The notes under the pieces: generated by a model
What the model was told of the DNA's origin: nothing
Seen by the model: the letters and a program-made list of their open reading frames with translations, nothing else
Databases searched by the model: none
Part shown: one piece after another, positions 17,434 through 25,658 of the stretch
How the letters are laid out: each line of letters starts with the position of its first letter
How positions within the stretch are numbered: the first letter of the stretch is position 1
Made by a program: the position numbers and the translations under genes
Source: Prescottella equi
GTDB lineage: Bacteria > Actinomycetota > Actinomycetes > Mycobacteriales > Mycobacteriaceae
DNA length: 64,000 bases
Assembly: GCF_020171745.1 (NCBI RefSeq)
Contig: NZ_JAIVAH010000018.1
Location: forward strand, 310,001 to 374,000
Direction: 5' to 3'

Positions 17434-18231
17434 CTAGCCCAAGTACCTAGCGCGTCGGGTGTACTCGATTCCTGGGTACAGGTTTCGTTTGATCTCTAGC
17501 GCTGCGGCCATCACCGGATGGGCGAAGCGGCGAAGGGTTGCACCTTCCAGGGAGCCGCTGAGGGACAGCGCGGCGATGGGGCCTGCGGGACTGCAGATGG
17601 CTGCGCCGAGGCAGAAGACACCGGGAGCTGTCTCTTCTTGATCGAATGCCAGCCCGCCGCGATGTCGGATCCGATTCAGTTCCAGATGCAGCATATGGAT
17701 CGAGTCAATGGTATTTGCCGACACTCGGCGAAGGTGCTGACCGAAGATGGCCTCGACCTGTTCGGGAGCGAGGCACGAGAGGACGGCTTTGCCTGCTGCT
17801 GTGGAGTGGGCAGGCTTACGGCCCCCGACTCGCGTCGGAACGGTATTAGCTATTGGTCCGCCGATTTTGTCGAGGTAGATCATCTCATGACCGTCCAAAA
17901 TGGACAGATGCGCGACCATCCTGGTTTGCATGTGTAGTTCGTGCAGCGGGGAGGCGGCGGCGGCCCGAATTCCGAGCCGGCTGTCATTGAGGTCGGCTTC
18001 CAGGAGCCGTCGACCCAGCTTGTAGCCCTCTGCCGTATGGTCGAGCCAGTTGAGCTTGGCCATCGCGACCAGAATGCGATGCGCTGTTGATCGTGGCAGA
18101 CGCGACCTGCGTGCAACCTCATCCAGTGCGATCCGGTCTGAGTACGAATCAAATGTGTCGAGTATCAAACTTATTCGTTCAACCATCGACGACGGTAGAT
18201 CTCGGGCAGGCATTTCCGAGACGATGGTCAT
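17434..18231 (-). CDS. IclR family transcriptional regulator
   Basis: A 265-residue IclR regulator: an N-terminal winged helix (ISLILDTFDSYSDRIALDEV then SRLPRSTAHRILVAM, about residues 20-75) and a C-terminal effector domain with DGHEMIYLDKIGGP, VPTRVGGRKPAHSTAAGKA and a late FDQEETAPGVFCLGAAI. ATG 18231 is chosen because TAGGAG lies just upstream; an open extension of ten codons is discarded. It lies directly ahead of the enoyl-CoA hydratase and fadD17 genes and presumably controls them, answering an acid or CoA ester. GC content falls visibly here compared with the flanks. Confidence 0.88.
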   Translation of the reverse strand: MTIVSEMPARDLPSSMVERISLILDTFDSYSDRIALDEVARRSRLPRSTAHRILVAMAKLNWLDHTAEGYKLGRRLLEADLNDSRLGIRAAAASPLHELHMQTRMVAHLSILDGHEMIYLDKIGGPIANTVPTRVGGRKPAHSTAAGKAVLSCLAPEQVEAIFGQHLRRVSANTIDSIHMLHLELNRIRHRGGLAFDQEETAPGVFCLGAAICSPAGPIAALSLSGSLEGATLRRFAHPVMAAALEIKRNLYPGIEYTRRARYLG

Positions 18232-18728
18232 GATAGCTCCTAGAAAATGCGGGAATCGCACCGCGATCCCGATTGGGAGCTCCCTCGGTGGCTCCCAGCA
18301 AAGCGTGGGTGTTCGGCGGAAACCGCATGGCCGGGTTGTCTACACCCAGATCCAGTGCGATGGGGAGGGGCGATTGACCTCCCCGCGAGGATCCTCAGAC
18401 GCCCATAAGTTGAACCAGGTCGCCTTGCAGTTCACGGGCTTCGTCGAGTATCGGCACGAGAGGCTCCTCCGGTTGTGCTGGCGCCGGAGACCCGGCTTAG
18501 TGCATCCTCGCGACATCAACTCGCGCAACCGCGAATCTGAAGGAATTTGCCAACGGGGAGTCCTGCGCTCAGGAAAACGTCAAAGTCGCAGACGGCTTGG
18601 CGGCGATGCGGGTGTCGGGTGTCCGGCGCAGTGAGGGCGATCTCCACGCCAACCTCATCCAGGCCTGGCCTCGACCCCGCTGCGGCTGCTGCCGGGTACC
18701 TGCCTGTCCAGGTGGCTCGTACCCGCGC

Positions 18729-19847
18729 ATGGTGTCCACGGCTTGTGAAATGCAGAATGGGGACGTGCACGTAGAGAAGCATTCGGTGAGTGGTGGGGGA
18801 GGCAGAAGCGATGTCGATGAGCTCGACCTCGCGCTGATCAACGTCTTACAACTCGATCCGCGGGCTCCGTGGTCGACAGTCGGCAAGGCCCTGAGCGTCG
18901 ATCCGGTCACGGTCGCCCGCCGTTGGTCACGCCTGGTGGACGAGGGCCTGGCCTGGGTCACGGCGCACGCCTCTGGTCTCCAGCTGGCTGCCTTCATCGA
19001 GATCGACTGTGAGCCAGGACAAGTGCGTTCGGTAGCTACCACGCTGTCAGCGTGGCCGCACGTGATGTCAGTCGACTGCATCAGCGGTAGTCATGACCTC
19101 CTCGTGGCGATTGGGGTCTCCTCTCCGACCGCGTTGTCACGGCTTCTCGTTGACGCGGTTGGCCCATTGGCAGGCGTGCGAGCGACACGTACCCACCTGG
19201 CGACACGGTTCTTCGCAATGGGAGGCGACTGGCAGGTGCGCGCGTTGGACGCTGATCAGCGTGCGCAGTTGGGATCGGGACTTGCATTACCGAGCCGCTC
19301 GCCGCGCTCGTTGAGTGAATCCGAGCGGGAACTGATCCGCATACTCTGCGCAGACGGGAGGACCTCTCTCACAGAGCTTGCCGAGGAAGTCGGATACAGC
19401 GTGAGTACCGTCCGCCGTCGTCTCGCGGCTCTACGGGTCAACCGGTCGGTCGTGTTCCGCTGCGAGGTGGCGCAACCACTCTCCGGGTGGCCGGTCTCGG
19501 CGTGGCTGTGGGCTTCTGTTCCCACTACAGAGTTGGAATCGGTCTCACGAAAGCTCATTGCGTTGCCGGAAACCCGCACATGCGTTGCGCTGACCGGTAG
19601 CTCGGTCAATCTTCTGCACTCTGTCTGGGTGCGGTCGGTCGAGGACGTTCAGAGGATCGAGCAACAACTCGCCGAACGGATTCCGACGATGAGGATCCTG
19701 GATCGATCGATAGCTCTGGGATTCTTCAAACGCGCGTGCAGACTGCTTGATGAATCGGGACGAAGCAGAGGATCTGTTCCGGTGGATGTCTGGTCCGATC
19801 CGGTCGCTGCAGCTCGAACCTCAGATCGGTCCAGGCTTACCACTTAG
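18729..19847 (+). CDS. tandem AsnC/Lrp-type transcriptional regulator
   Basis: A 372-residue protein with two Lrp/AsnC modules. The first HTH (VDELDLALINVLQLDPRAPW, then VARRWSRLVDEGL) is near residues 28-75 and is followed by an RAM-like beta-alpha domain. The second (LSESERELIRILCADGRTSL, then VSTVRRRLAALRV) begins near residue 198 and has its own ligand domain ending LGFFKRACRLLDE. Double-module Lrp proteins occur in actinobacteria, often next to transporters or catabolic genes. The start is uncertain: ATG 18729 is used, ATG 18750 is possible. It is convergent with the orphan binding protein. The 497-base gap to the IclR gene upstream shows no convincing gene. Confidence 0.8.
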   Translation: MVSTACEMQNGDVHVEKHSVSGGGGRSDVDELDLALINVLQLDPRAPWSTVGKALSVDPVTVARRWSRLVDEGLAWVTAHASGLQLAAFIEIDCEPGQVRSVATTLSAWPHVMSVDCISGSHDLLVAIGVSSPTALSRLLVDAVGPLAGVRATRTHLATRFFAMGGDWQVRALDADQRAQLGSGLALPSRSPRSLSESERELIRILCADGRTSLTELAEEVGYSVSTVRRRLAALRVNRSVVFRCEVAQPLSGWPVSAWLWASVPTTELESVSRKLIALPETRTCVALTGSSVNLLHSVWVRSVEDVQRIEQQLAERIPTMRILDRSIALGFFKRACRLLDESGRSRGSVPVDVWSDPVAAARTSDRSRLTT

Positions 19848-19995
19848 GCGGTGCGGCAGCGTGGACCACGAAGGTCTCCCGTCGGTCGGTGGGTGTCTCG
19901 GCGACTTCCACTTCACGACAGGAGACCCTCGCTGTTCAACGACCAGCTATCGCGTGTCGTCGCAATCTCTCGCCCAACCTGCCTGGGCAGTACGT

Positions 19996-21606
19996 CTAGG
20001 ACGCTGAATCGGAAGCGAGCCAGGCATTTCCGAACAGCATGATGCCATCGGCGCTGGGGGTGATCCCGTGCGCGTTCGCGCGCCACGGGATGAAGTACTT
20101 GCCGGCGCTGATGACCATCATCGGTGCGGTGTCGTTCACGACGGTCTGGATGTCCTCGAGAACGTTGCGACGCTCGTCATCGGTCGGCGCGGTCTGCAGC
20201 TTGCCGAGCAACTCGTCCATCTTCGGGTTCTTGTAGCCGAGAGCGTTCGACGTCGACTCGCTGTCGAAGTTGCCGAACATGCGCACGAACGGGGACTCGT
20301 CGAGAACATTGAACGCCGACTCGCCCAGATCGAAATCGTGCTGGACGTACAGCGACTTGACCAGATCATTGACGCTCGCCTTGGGAGCGATGTCGACGGT
20401 GAAACCGACCGCCTGCAGCATGGCCTGGGCGGCGAGGGAGCGGCGTTGTGCGCCAGGCTCATTCAGATTGACGTATGTCAGCTTGCCGTCGTAGCCGTCG
20501 GCCTTCGCCTCGGCGAGGTACTTCTTCGCGGCCTCCGGGTCGTAGCCGGTTCCGGCGACGCTGCCGTGCCACTGCGACCAGTCCTGGAACATGTCGCTGC
20601 CCGGCATTCCGTAGCCTGCCTCGACACGCTGGTTGAAGATGTTCGGGTCCTGTGCCGCAACGATAGCCTTACGCACGCGCTCGTCGGACGCTGCCCGACC
20701 CTCACGCTGGTTCAGGAGTTGGAGGCTACCCATGCTGGCGGTGTAGACGTAGCCGACGTCGCCGGCCGCGAGCGCGGTGTGAACCACCTCGGCATTGCGT
20801 AGGTAGGCCGCCTGGACGCCCCCGGTGTGCAGCGCGTCGAGCTTACCCTGTTCGCTGACGATCGCGGGGAAACGGAGCTTGGCCAGGTGCGGCTCACCGT
20901 CCCAGTAGTCCGGGCGTGCAGCGAGAACCAACTCGTCCTGCGACGCGAACTTCTCGACCTCGAACGGGCCGGCACCGATCGGGGTGAACGTACCCGTGGC
21001 CATCGAGGACGGGGCCACGATCATGCCCGGCCCGGTCGTGAACATGATCGGGAACTCGTTCCACGGCTGCTTCAGGGTGAAGACCACCGTCGACGGGTCC
21101 GGGGACTGGGTGTCCGCGACCGTCGCCTTCCACACCTGCGAGTGCGTCGCCTTCTTGTCGAGGTAGTGGCCGATGCTCCACCGCACCGCCGCCGCATCCA
21201 CCGCAGTGCCGTCGCTGAACGTCGCACCCGGACGCAGCTTCAGGGTCCAGACGGTGTTGTCGCCGTTAGCCTCCAACGACTGCGCCAGTTGCGGCTCGTA
21301 TTCCTTGGTCTCGGGGTCGTAGCGCATCAACAGGTCGTAGATCGCGGCCATCTCGCTGCCGCCGGTGGCGCCGCCGTCCTGACGATCGGCCGGGTCGAGA
21401 CTGCTCACACCGTTGTACGTCGCGAAGGACAGCGTCCCGCCGGACGTCGGGTCACCCCCGTCGGCCTGGTTGCCGACCAGACCGGTCGTGACGTCCGACG
21501 CGTCGGTCGTCGATCCCGAACCTCCCGCGCAGCCTGCCATCAGCATCGTCGCGGCGGCCATCGTGGTGAACATGGCGCAAACCCGCACCAGTGACGATCG
21601 CTTCAT
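19996..21606 (-). CDS. family 5 extracellular solute-binding lipoprotein (peptide/nickel type), orphan
   Basis: A 536-residue SBP_bac_5 protein. The lipoprotein signal is plain: MKRSSLVRVCAMFTT, a hydrophobic core and the lipobox LMAGC near residue 25. The mature chain has the family pattern: GGTLSFATYNGVSSLDPADR, LAQSLEANGDNTVWTLKLRP and FSDGTAVDAAAVRWSI. Such proteins deliver peptides, nickel or other ligands to an ABC importer, but no permease or ATPase gene lies nearby. ATG 21606 has GGAAGAGA upstream; an earlier open start is discarded. The ligand is unknown. Possibly it serves permeases encoded elsewhere, or the operon has decayed. Confidence 0.88.
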   Translation of the reverse strand: MKRSSLVRVCAMFTTMAAATMLMAGCAGGSGSTTDASDVTTGLVGNQADGGDPTSGGTLSFATYNGVSSLDPADRQDGGATGGSEMAAIYDLLMRYDPETKEYEPQLAQSLEANGDNTVWTLKLRPGATFSDGTAVDAAAVRWSIGHYLDKKATHSQVWKATVADTQSPDPSTVVFTLKQPWNEFPIMFTTGPGMIVAPSSMATGTFTPIGAGPFEVEKFASQDELVLAARPDYWDGEPHLAKLRFPAIVSEQGKLDALHTGGVQAAYLRNAEVVHTALAAGDVGYVYTASMGSLQLLNQREGRAASDERVRKAIVAAQDPNIFNQRVEAGYGMPGSDMFQDWSQWHGSVAGTGYDPEAAKKYLAEAKADGYDGKLTYVNLNEPGAQRRSLAAQAMLQAVGFTVDIAPKASVNDLVKSLYVQHDFDLGESAFNVLDESPFVRMFGNFDSESTSNALGYKNPKMDELLGKLQTAPTDDERRNVLEDIQTVVNDTAPMMVISAGKYFIPWRANAHGITPSADGIMLFGNAWLASDSAS

Positions 21607-21822
21607 TTCAATCTCTTCCTTGCCGGCATTCATGTGCATCGATACGGCCGTCTCCACGGCCGACCGAACTGATCGGAATGGCGGCTGCCTGCGCACAACC
21701 GCTCGAACTGCGGACTATCTGGACGCCACTCGAACTCCGCCGACGCGGTGGTGGTGTGGTGGTGGTCTTTACGCTCAGGTAGCGGGGATCGTGGCAGTGG
21801 TTTCCTCAGACACGGGGTCGAT

Positions 21823-21958
21823 CGCAGCCCCCTCGACGGCGCCGCGGCGCGGCTATGTGAGTTCGGAAATCTGTGTGCTCCAACGGCGAGAGTTCTCGAG
21901 CGGATTGGTGTCGCAGAGCGGGCTCGCACCGTGTGGTCGAGTTGGTTCGATGGCACGC
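21823..21958 (+). pseudogene. possible remnant of an FAD-dependent monooxygenase gene
   Basis: In the 880-base gap between the binding protein and the methyltransferase, one plus-strand frame reads AARLCEFGNLCAPTARVLER followed by IGVAERARTVWSS. This resembles the stretch after the FAD motif in aromatic-ring hydroxylases (x-EVGAGI-x-PNAxRVLxRLG). Neither the GxGxxG motif before it nor the GD motif after it is seen, so it would be debris. The remainder of the gap, including a frame to 22176, holds nothing I can identify. Confidence 0.25.
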
Positions 21959-22486
21959 ACACTCAGACGTTCCTGCCTGTTGCCGATTCCCGCGCACCGG
22001 ACGGCGGGCTGAGTCATGATGCCCATGACATGCGTCACAGTTCCGCCATTTGCTGGAAGCATCTACAGAGAGCCGAAATTTGCAGGATTCTGGCTATCGG
22101 CCGACCACCGATGGTGAACGGTGACGTCAATGCACCGCGAATGCTGCCGCACTTTCAGCCAACTCGAAGTGCGTAGCGCTGTGTGTGCCGGGGTTCCACC
22201 GAGTAGGAGAACGCGGCGTCGCCGCAAGCCACTCATCCACTTGCCGAGCGAATCGGGGCATCGTCCCGTATCCACCCCCGGCGCTGCTGCCCTGGCGCGG
22301 TCGGCGGCACTGCGCTCCTCAACGCTCCCTCAACCGGGTCAGCCCTGTCGGCAAGAGCGCCGGAACGGGGCGATCGGCGACCCGTCTCCGTCGGGTGCGG
22401 GTCGGCGACGGTTCGCAGAGTGTGACGCGGCCACCCCGGAGGACTCGAGTAACGTGCTCCTGTATCTGTGCGTGAGGAAGGGTGCC

Positions 22487-23650
22487 GTGACGTCGACGGG
22501 GAACATGGTTGGGCTGTTCGCCGGCATCGGCGGGGTGGAGTTGGGCCTGCGCAGCCACGGCTGGGAAACCGAGCTGCTGTGCGAGATCGACCCCGGCGCC
22601 CAGCAGGTTCTGCGTACCCGGTTCGCGGGCGTCGAACTGCACGGTGACGTCACCCGGCTGCGCTCGCTGCCGCAGGGCACCGAGCTGGTCGCCGCGGGTT
22701 TCCCGTGCCAGGACCTGTCCCAGGCGGGGAAGACGGCGGGCATCACCGGCGCCCGCTCCGGCCTGGTCGACGAGGTGTTCCGTCTGGTCAAGCGCAAGAA
22801 GGGCCCGCGCTGGCTGCTGATCGAGAACGTCCCGTTCATGCTCAACCTCAGCCGCGGCGCCGCGATGCGGCACATCACCGACGCACTCGAGGACCTCGGC
22901 TACACCTGGGCGTACCGGGTGGTGGACGCGCGCGCGTTCGGCCTGCCGCAGCGCCGTCAGCGGGTGCTGATGCTGGCGTCGCGCACCGACGACCCCCGCG
23001 AGGTGTTGTTCAGCCAGGACGCGGGCGTCCCCGACGAGGGCGACCCGTCGCAGTACCCGTGCGGCTTCTACTGGACCGAGGGCATCCGCGGGCTCGGCTG
23101 GGCCGTCAACGCGGTGCCCACGCTCAAGGGTGGGTCGACGGTGGGGATCGCGTCGCCGCCGGCGGTGCGGCTGCCGTCCGGCGAGATCGTCACGCCCGGC
23201 CTGATCGACGCCGAACGCCTGCAGGGCTTCGACCCCGACTGGACCGCCCCCGCCACCGAGCTCAAGGGCATCCGCCACGGGCACCGCTGGCGCCTGGTCG
23301 GCAACGCGGTGAGCGTGCGGATGGCCGAGTGGGTAGGCGGGCGCCTGGTCGACCGGATCGAATACAGCCCCGACCACGAGACGCCGCTGAAGCCGGGCGA
23401 CGCCTGGCCCAGCGCCGCGTGGGGACACAACCGGCAGGCGTTCCGGGTGCACGAGTCGCATTGGCCGGTGCAGGAGCCGTACGAGGACCTGAGCGGTTTC
23501 CTCGAGCACTCACAGCTGCTGTCCGCACGCGCCACCGCCGGCTTCCTCAAGCGGGCCCGCACGGGCAGCCTGCGGTTCGTGCCCGGCTTCCTCGACGACA
23601 TCGAGAGCCACCTCGACCGGATGGGCGGGTACCCGGAGGCGGTTGCCTGA
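22487..23650 (+). CDS. DNA (cytosine-5-)-methyltransferase
   Basis: A 387-residue C5-cytosine methyltransferase. Motif I is VGLFAGIGGVELGL (8-21), motif IV GFPCQDLSQAG with catalytic Cys 74, motif VI ENV at 113-115, motif VIII QRRQRVLML at 155 on, and motif X HRWRLVGNAVSVRMAEW. A short target-recognition region and about 100 extra residues after motif X follow. GTG 22487 was chosen because GAGGAAG lies 8 bases upstream. The vsr gene starts 22 bases downstream, so modification and repair are one operon. No restriction endonuclease gene is adjacent. Target sequence unknown. Confidence 0.9.
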   Translation: MTSTGNMVGLFAGIGGVELGLRSHGWETELLCEIDPGAQQVLRTRFAGVELHGDVTRLRSLPQGTELVAAGFPCQDLSQAGKTAGITGARSGLVDEVFRLVKRKKGPRWLLIENVPFMLNLSRGAAMRHITDALEDLGYTWAYRVVDARAFGLPQRRQRVLMLASRTDDPREVLFSQDAGVPDEGDPSQYPCGFYWTEGIRGLGWAVNAVPTLKGGSTVGIASPPAVRLPSGEIVTPGLIDAERLQGFDPDWTAPATELKGIRHGHRWRLVGNAVSVRMAEWVGGRLVDRIEYSPDHETPLKPGDAWPSAAWGHNRQAFRVHESHWPVQEPYEDLSGFLEHSQLLSARATAGFLKRARTGSLRFVPGFLDDIESHLDRMGGYPEAVA

Positions 23651-23672
23651 TCCCGGTGCGAGGATGGTGTCG

Positions 23673-24077
23673 ATGCCCTCGACGGATCCCCTGACCAGCG
23701 CCCGGATGCGGGCGCAGCGACGACGCGACACCGCGCCGGAGGTGGCCCTGCGCCGCGAACTGCACCGCCGCGGCGCCCGGTTCTTCGTCGACCGGGCACC
23801 GCTGCGCGGGCTGCGCCGGCGCGCCGATCTGGTGTTCCCCCGCAAGCGCGTCGCGGTGTACGTCGACGGCTGCTTCTGGCACAGCTGCCCGCAGCACGCG
23901 ACCTCCCCGAAGAACAACGCGCAGTGGTGGGCGGACAAGTTGGCCGCCAACGTCGTTCGCGACCGCGACACCGACGCCCGGCTCGCGGCCGCCGGCTGGC
24001 AGGTGGTGCGGATCTGGGAGCACGAGGATCCGGCGGAAGCGGCGGATCGGGTGCAGGCCGCGCTGCGGATCGCGTGA
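23673..24077 (+). CDS. vsr: very short patch repair endonuclease
   Basis: A 134-residue Vsr-family nickase which cuts beside T:G mismatches left when 5-methylcytosine deaminates. The fold signature is intact: RDTAPEVALRRELHRRGARF at the start, then RADLVFPRKRVAVYVDGCFW with the catalytic Asp, then HSCPQHATSPKNNAQWW carrying zinc-type Cys/His residues, and VVRIWEHE at the end. ATG 23673 has GAGGA at a good distance. The pairing with the methyltransferase upstream explains its role: it protects the modified sites from C-to-T mutation. Confidence 0.9.
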   Translation: MPSTDPLTSARMRAQRRRDTAPEVALRRELHRRGARFFVDRAPLRGLRRRADLVFPRKRVAVYVDGCFWHSCPQHATSPKNNAQWWADKLAANVVRDRDTDARLAAAGWQVVRIWEHEDPAEAADRVQAALRIA

Positions 24078-24137
24078 TCGGTCTCGAATCGGCCGCGAAA
24101 CCGGCGGCGGCGCCGAGAGTTTCCTAGGCTCGTCGAC

Positions 24138-24968
24138 ATGAGGATCCTCGTCGCCGGCGCCGGGGGCGTCGTCGGACTGCCGCTGACCCGGGAACTGATC
24201 GCGCAGGGCCACGAGGTGGTCGGCACCTCCCGCAATCCGGACTCCCGTCCCGAACTGCGCGACGCGGGCGCCGCCGTGGTCCGGATGGACGCCTTCGACC
24301 TGGCGTCGGTGGAACACGCGGTCGCCGAGGCCCGGCCCGACGCGGTGATCCACCAGCTCACCGACCTGTCCGCCGTCGACCTCGAGGCCAACGCGGAACT
24401 GCGCATCGTCGGCACCCGCAACCTCGTCGACGCGATGCGCCGGTACGGCGTGCAGCGACTGGTCACCCAGAGCATCGCGTGGTTGTACGCCGACGGCGAC
24501 GGCCTGGCCGACGAGACCGTGCCGCTGATGGCGGCCACCGGACCGAGCGCCCGCACCGTCGAGGGCGTGGCCGCGATGGAACACACGTCGACGGAGATCC
24601 CGAACCACGTGATCCTGCGCTACGGCAAGCTGTACGGCCCCGGCACGTGGTACTCCCCCGACGGCGACTTCGGCCGCGCCGCCCGGGACGGGGTGTTCAC
24701 CGGCAACGGAATCGAGAGTTTCCTGCACATCGCGGACACCGTCGCACCGACCGTCGCCGCACTCGACTGGCCCACCGGCATCGTCAACGTCGTCGACGAC
24801 GAACCGGCCGGACCGGACGAATGGCTGCCGGTTTTCTGCCGCTGGGTGGGCGGACAGGAACCCGTCGGACTCAGTCCCGGAACGGGCCGGGGTGCGTCGA
24901 ATGCCAAGGCGCGCAAGCTCGGGTGGGTGCCGCAGTATCCGACGTGGCGGACGGGGATGTCGGGCTGA
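24138..24968 (+). CDS. NAD-dependent epimerase/dehydratase family protein
   Basis: A 276-residue extended SDR. The N-terminal motif VAGAGGVVGLPL (GxxGxxG) binds NAD(P), and LRYGKLYGPGTWY near residue 160 is the usual nucleotide-sugar epimerase landmark. The catalytic Tyr-x3-Lys is not clear: the region after QSIAWLYADGD lacks the canonical YxxxK, so it may be an atypical or non-catalytic member. It lies 60 bases after vsr on the same strand but is probably independent. Confidence 0.8.
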   Translation: MRILVAGAGGVVGLPLTRELIAQGHEVVGTSRNPDSRPELRDAGAAVVRMDAFDLASVEHAVAEARPDAVIHQLTDLSAVDLEANAELRIVGTRNLVDAMRRYGVQRLVTQSIAWLYADGDGLADETVPLMAATGPSARTVEGVAAMEHTSTEIPNHVILRYGKLYGPGTWYSPDGDFGRAARDGVFTGNGIESFLHIADTVAPTVAALDWPTGIVNVVDDEPAGPDEWLPVFCRWVGGQEPVGLSPGTGRGASNAKARKLGWVPQYPTWRTGMSG

Positions 24969-24992
24969 CGCGTCTGCCGCAGCGGCCCACTG

Positions 24993-25658
24993 TCATCCGA
25001 GGGATCGCAGATAGACGAGCGTGGCCTGCACGCGGCGGTCGCCGTCCTCCAGCGGCAGCTTCGAGAAGATGGACCCGATGTGCTTGCGCACCGCAGCCTC
25101 GGACACCGTCAACCGTTGCGCGATGCCGGCGTTGGTGTACCCCTCGGCGACGAGTGCGAGCACCTCCCGCTCGCGCGGAGTCAGGGCCGCGAGCGGGCCC
25201 CGGCTCCTGGTCGCCTTGACGAGTGCCCGCACGACGTCCGGATCGATGATCGTCTCTCCGCGCGCTACCCGTGCCACCGCGTCGAGGAACTGGCGGACGT
25301 GTCCGACCCGCTCCTTCAGGAGGTAGCCGACACCACCCTCGGCGGTGTCGTCGAGCAGCTCGTCCAGATACGCCACCGAGACGTACTGCGACAGCACGAC
25401 AATGGGCAGCGTCGGCTCCCGTTTCCGGATCGCGGCCGCCGCCCGTAGCCCGTCGTCCGTGTTGGTGGGCGGCATGCGGACATCGGTGACGACGAGGTCC
25501 GGCCGGTACGCCTCCCACGCGTGCAGCAGTGTCGGCGCATCGCCCACGGCGGCGCACACGTCGTGTCCGGCGGAGGCGAGCACGCTCTCCACTCCCGCCC
25601 TGAGCAGCGGGCTGTCCTCGGCGAGCACGATGCGCAGTGTCCGTTCCGTCGCTGTCAC
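24993..25658 (-). CDS. NarL/LuxR-type response regulator
   Basis: A 221-residue response regulator. The receiver has acidic residues in VLAEDSPLL, the phospho-acceptor Asp 59 in VVTDVRM, and the conserved Lys in YLLKERV. The LuxR-type HTH follows: LTPREREVLALVAEGYTNAG and VSEAAVRKHIGSIFSKL. The GTG start at 25658 overlaps the kinase stop by 4 bases (GTGA), so the pair is coupled. Together with the kinase and the CPBP protein it forms a three-gene operon; the protease family member suggests envelope-stress or peptide sensing, which is inference. Confidence 0.92.
   Translation of the reverse strand: MTATERTLRIVLAEDSPLLRAGVESVLASAGHDVCAAVGDAPTLLHAWEAYRPDLVVTDVRMPPTNTDDGLRAAAAIRKREPTLPIVVLSQYVSVAYLDELLDDTAEGGVGYLLKERVGHVRQFLDAVARVARGETIIDPDVVRALVKATRSRGPLAALTPREREVLALVAEGYTNAGIAQRLTVSEAAVRKHIGSIFSKLPLEDGDRRVQATLVYLRSLG

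Noticed and set aside
18516-18782. 88-codon minus-strand frame in the gap before the AsnC gene
   Set aside because: It overlaps the start of the AsnC gene, has no recognisable domain and no ribosome-binding site.
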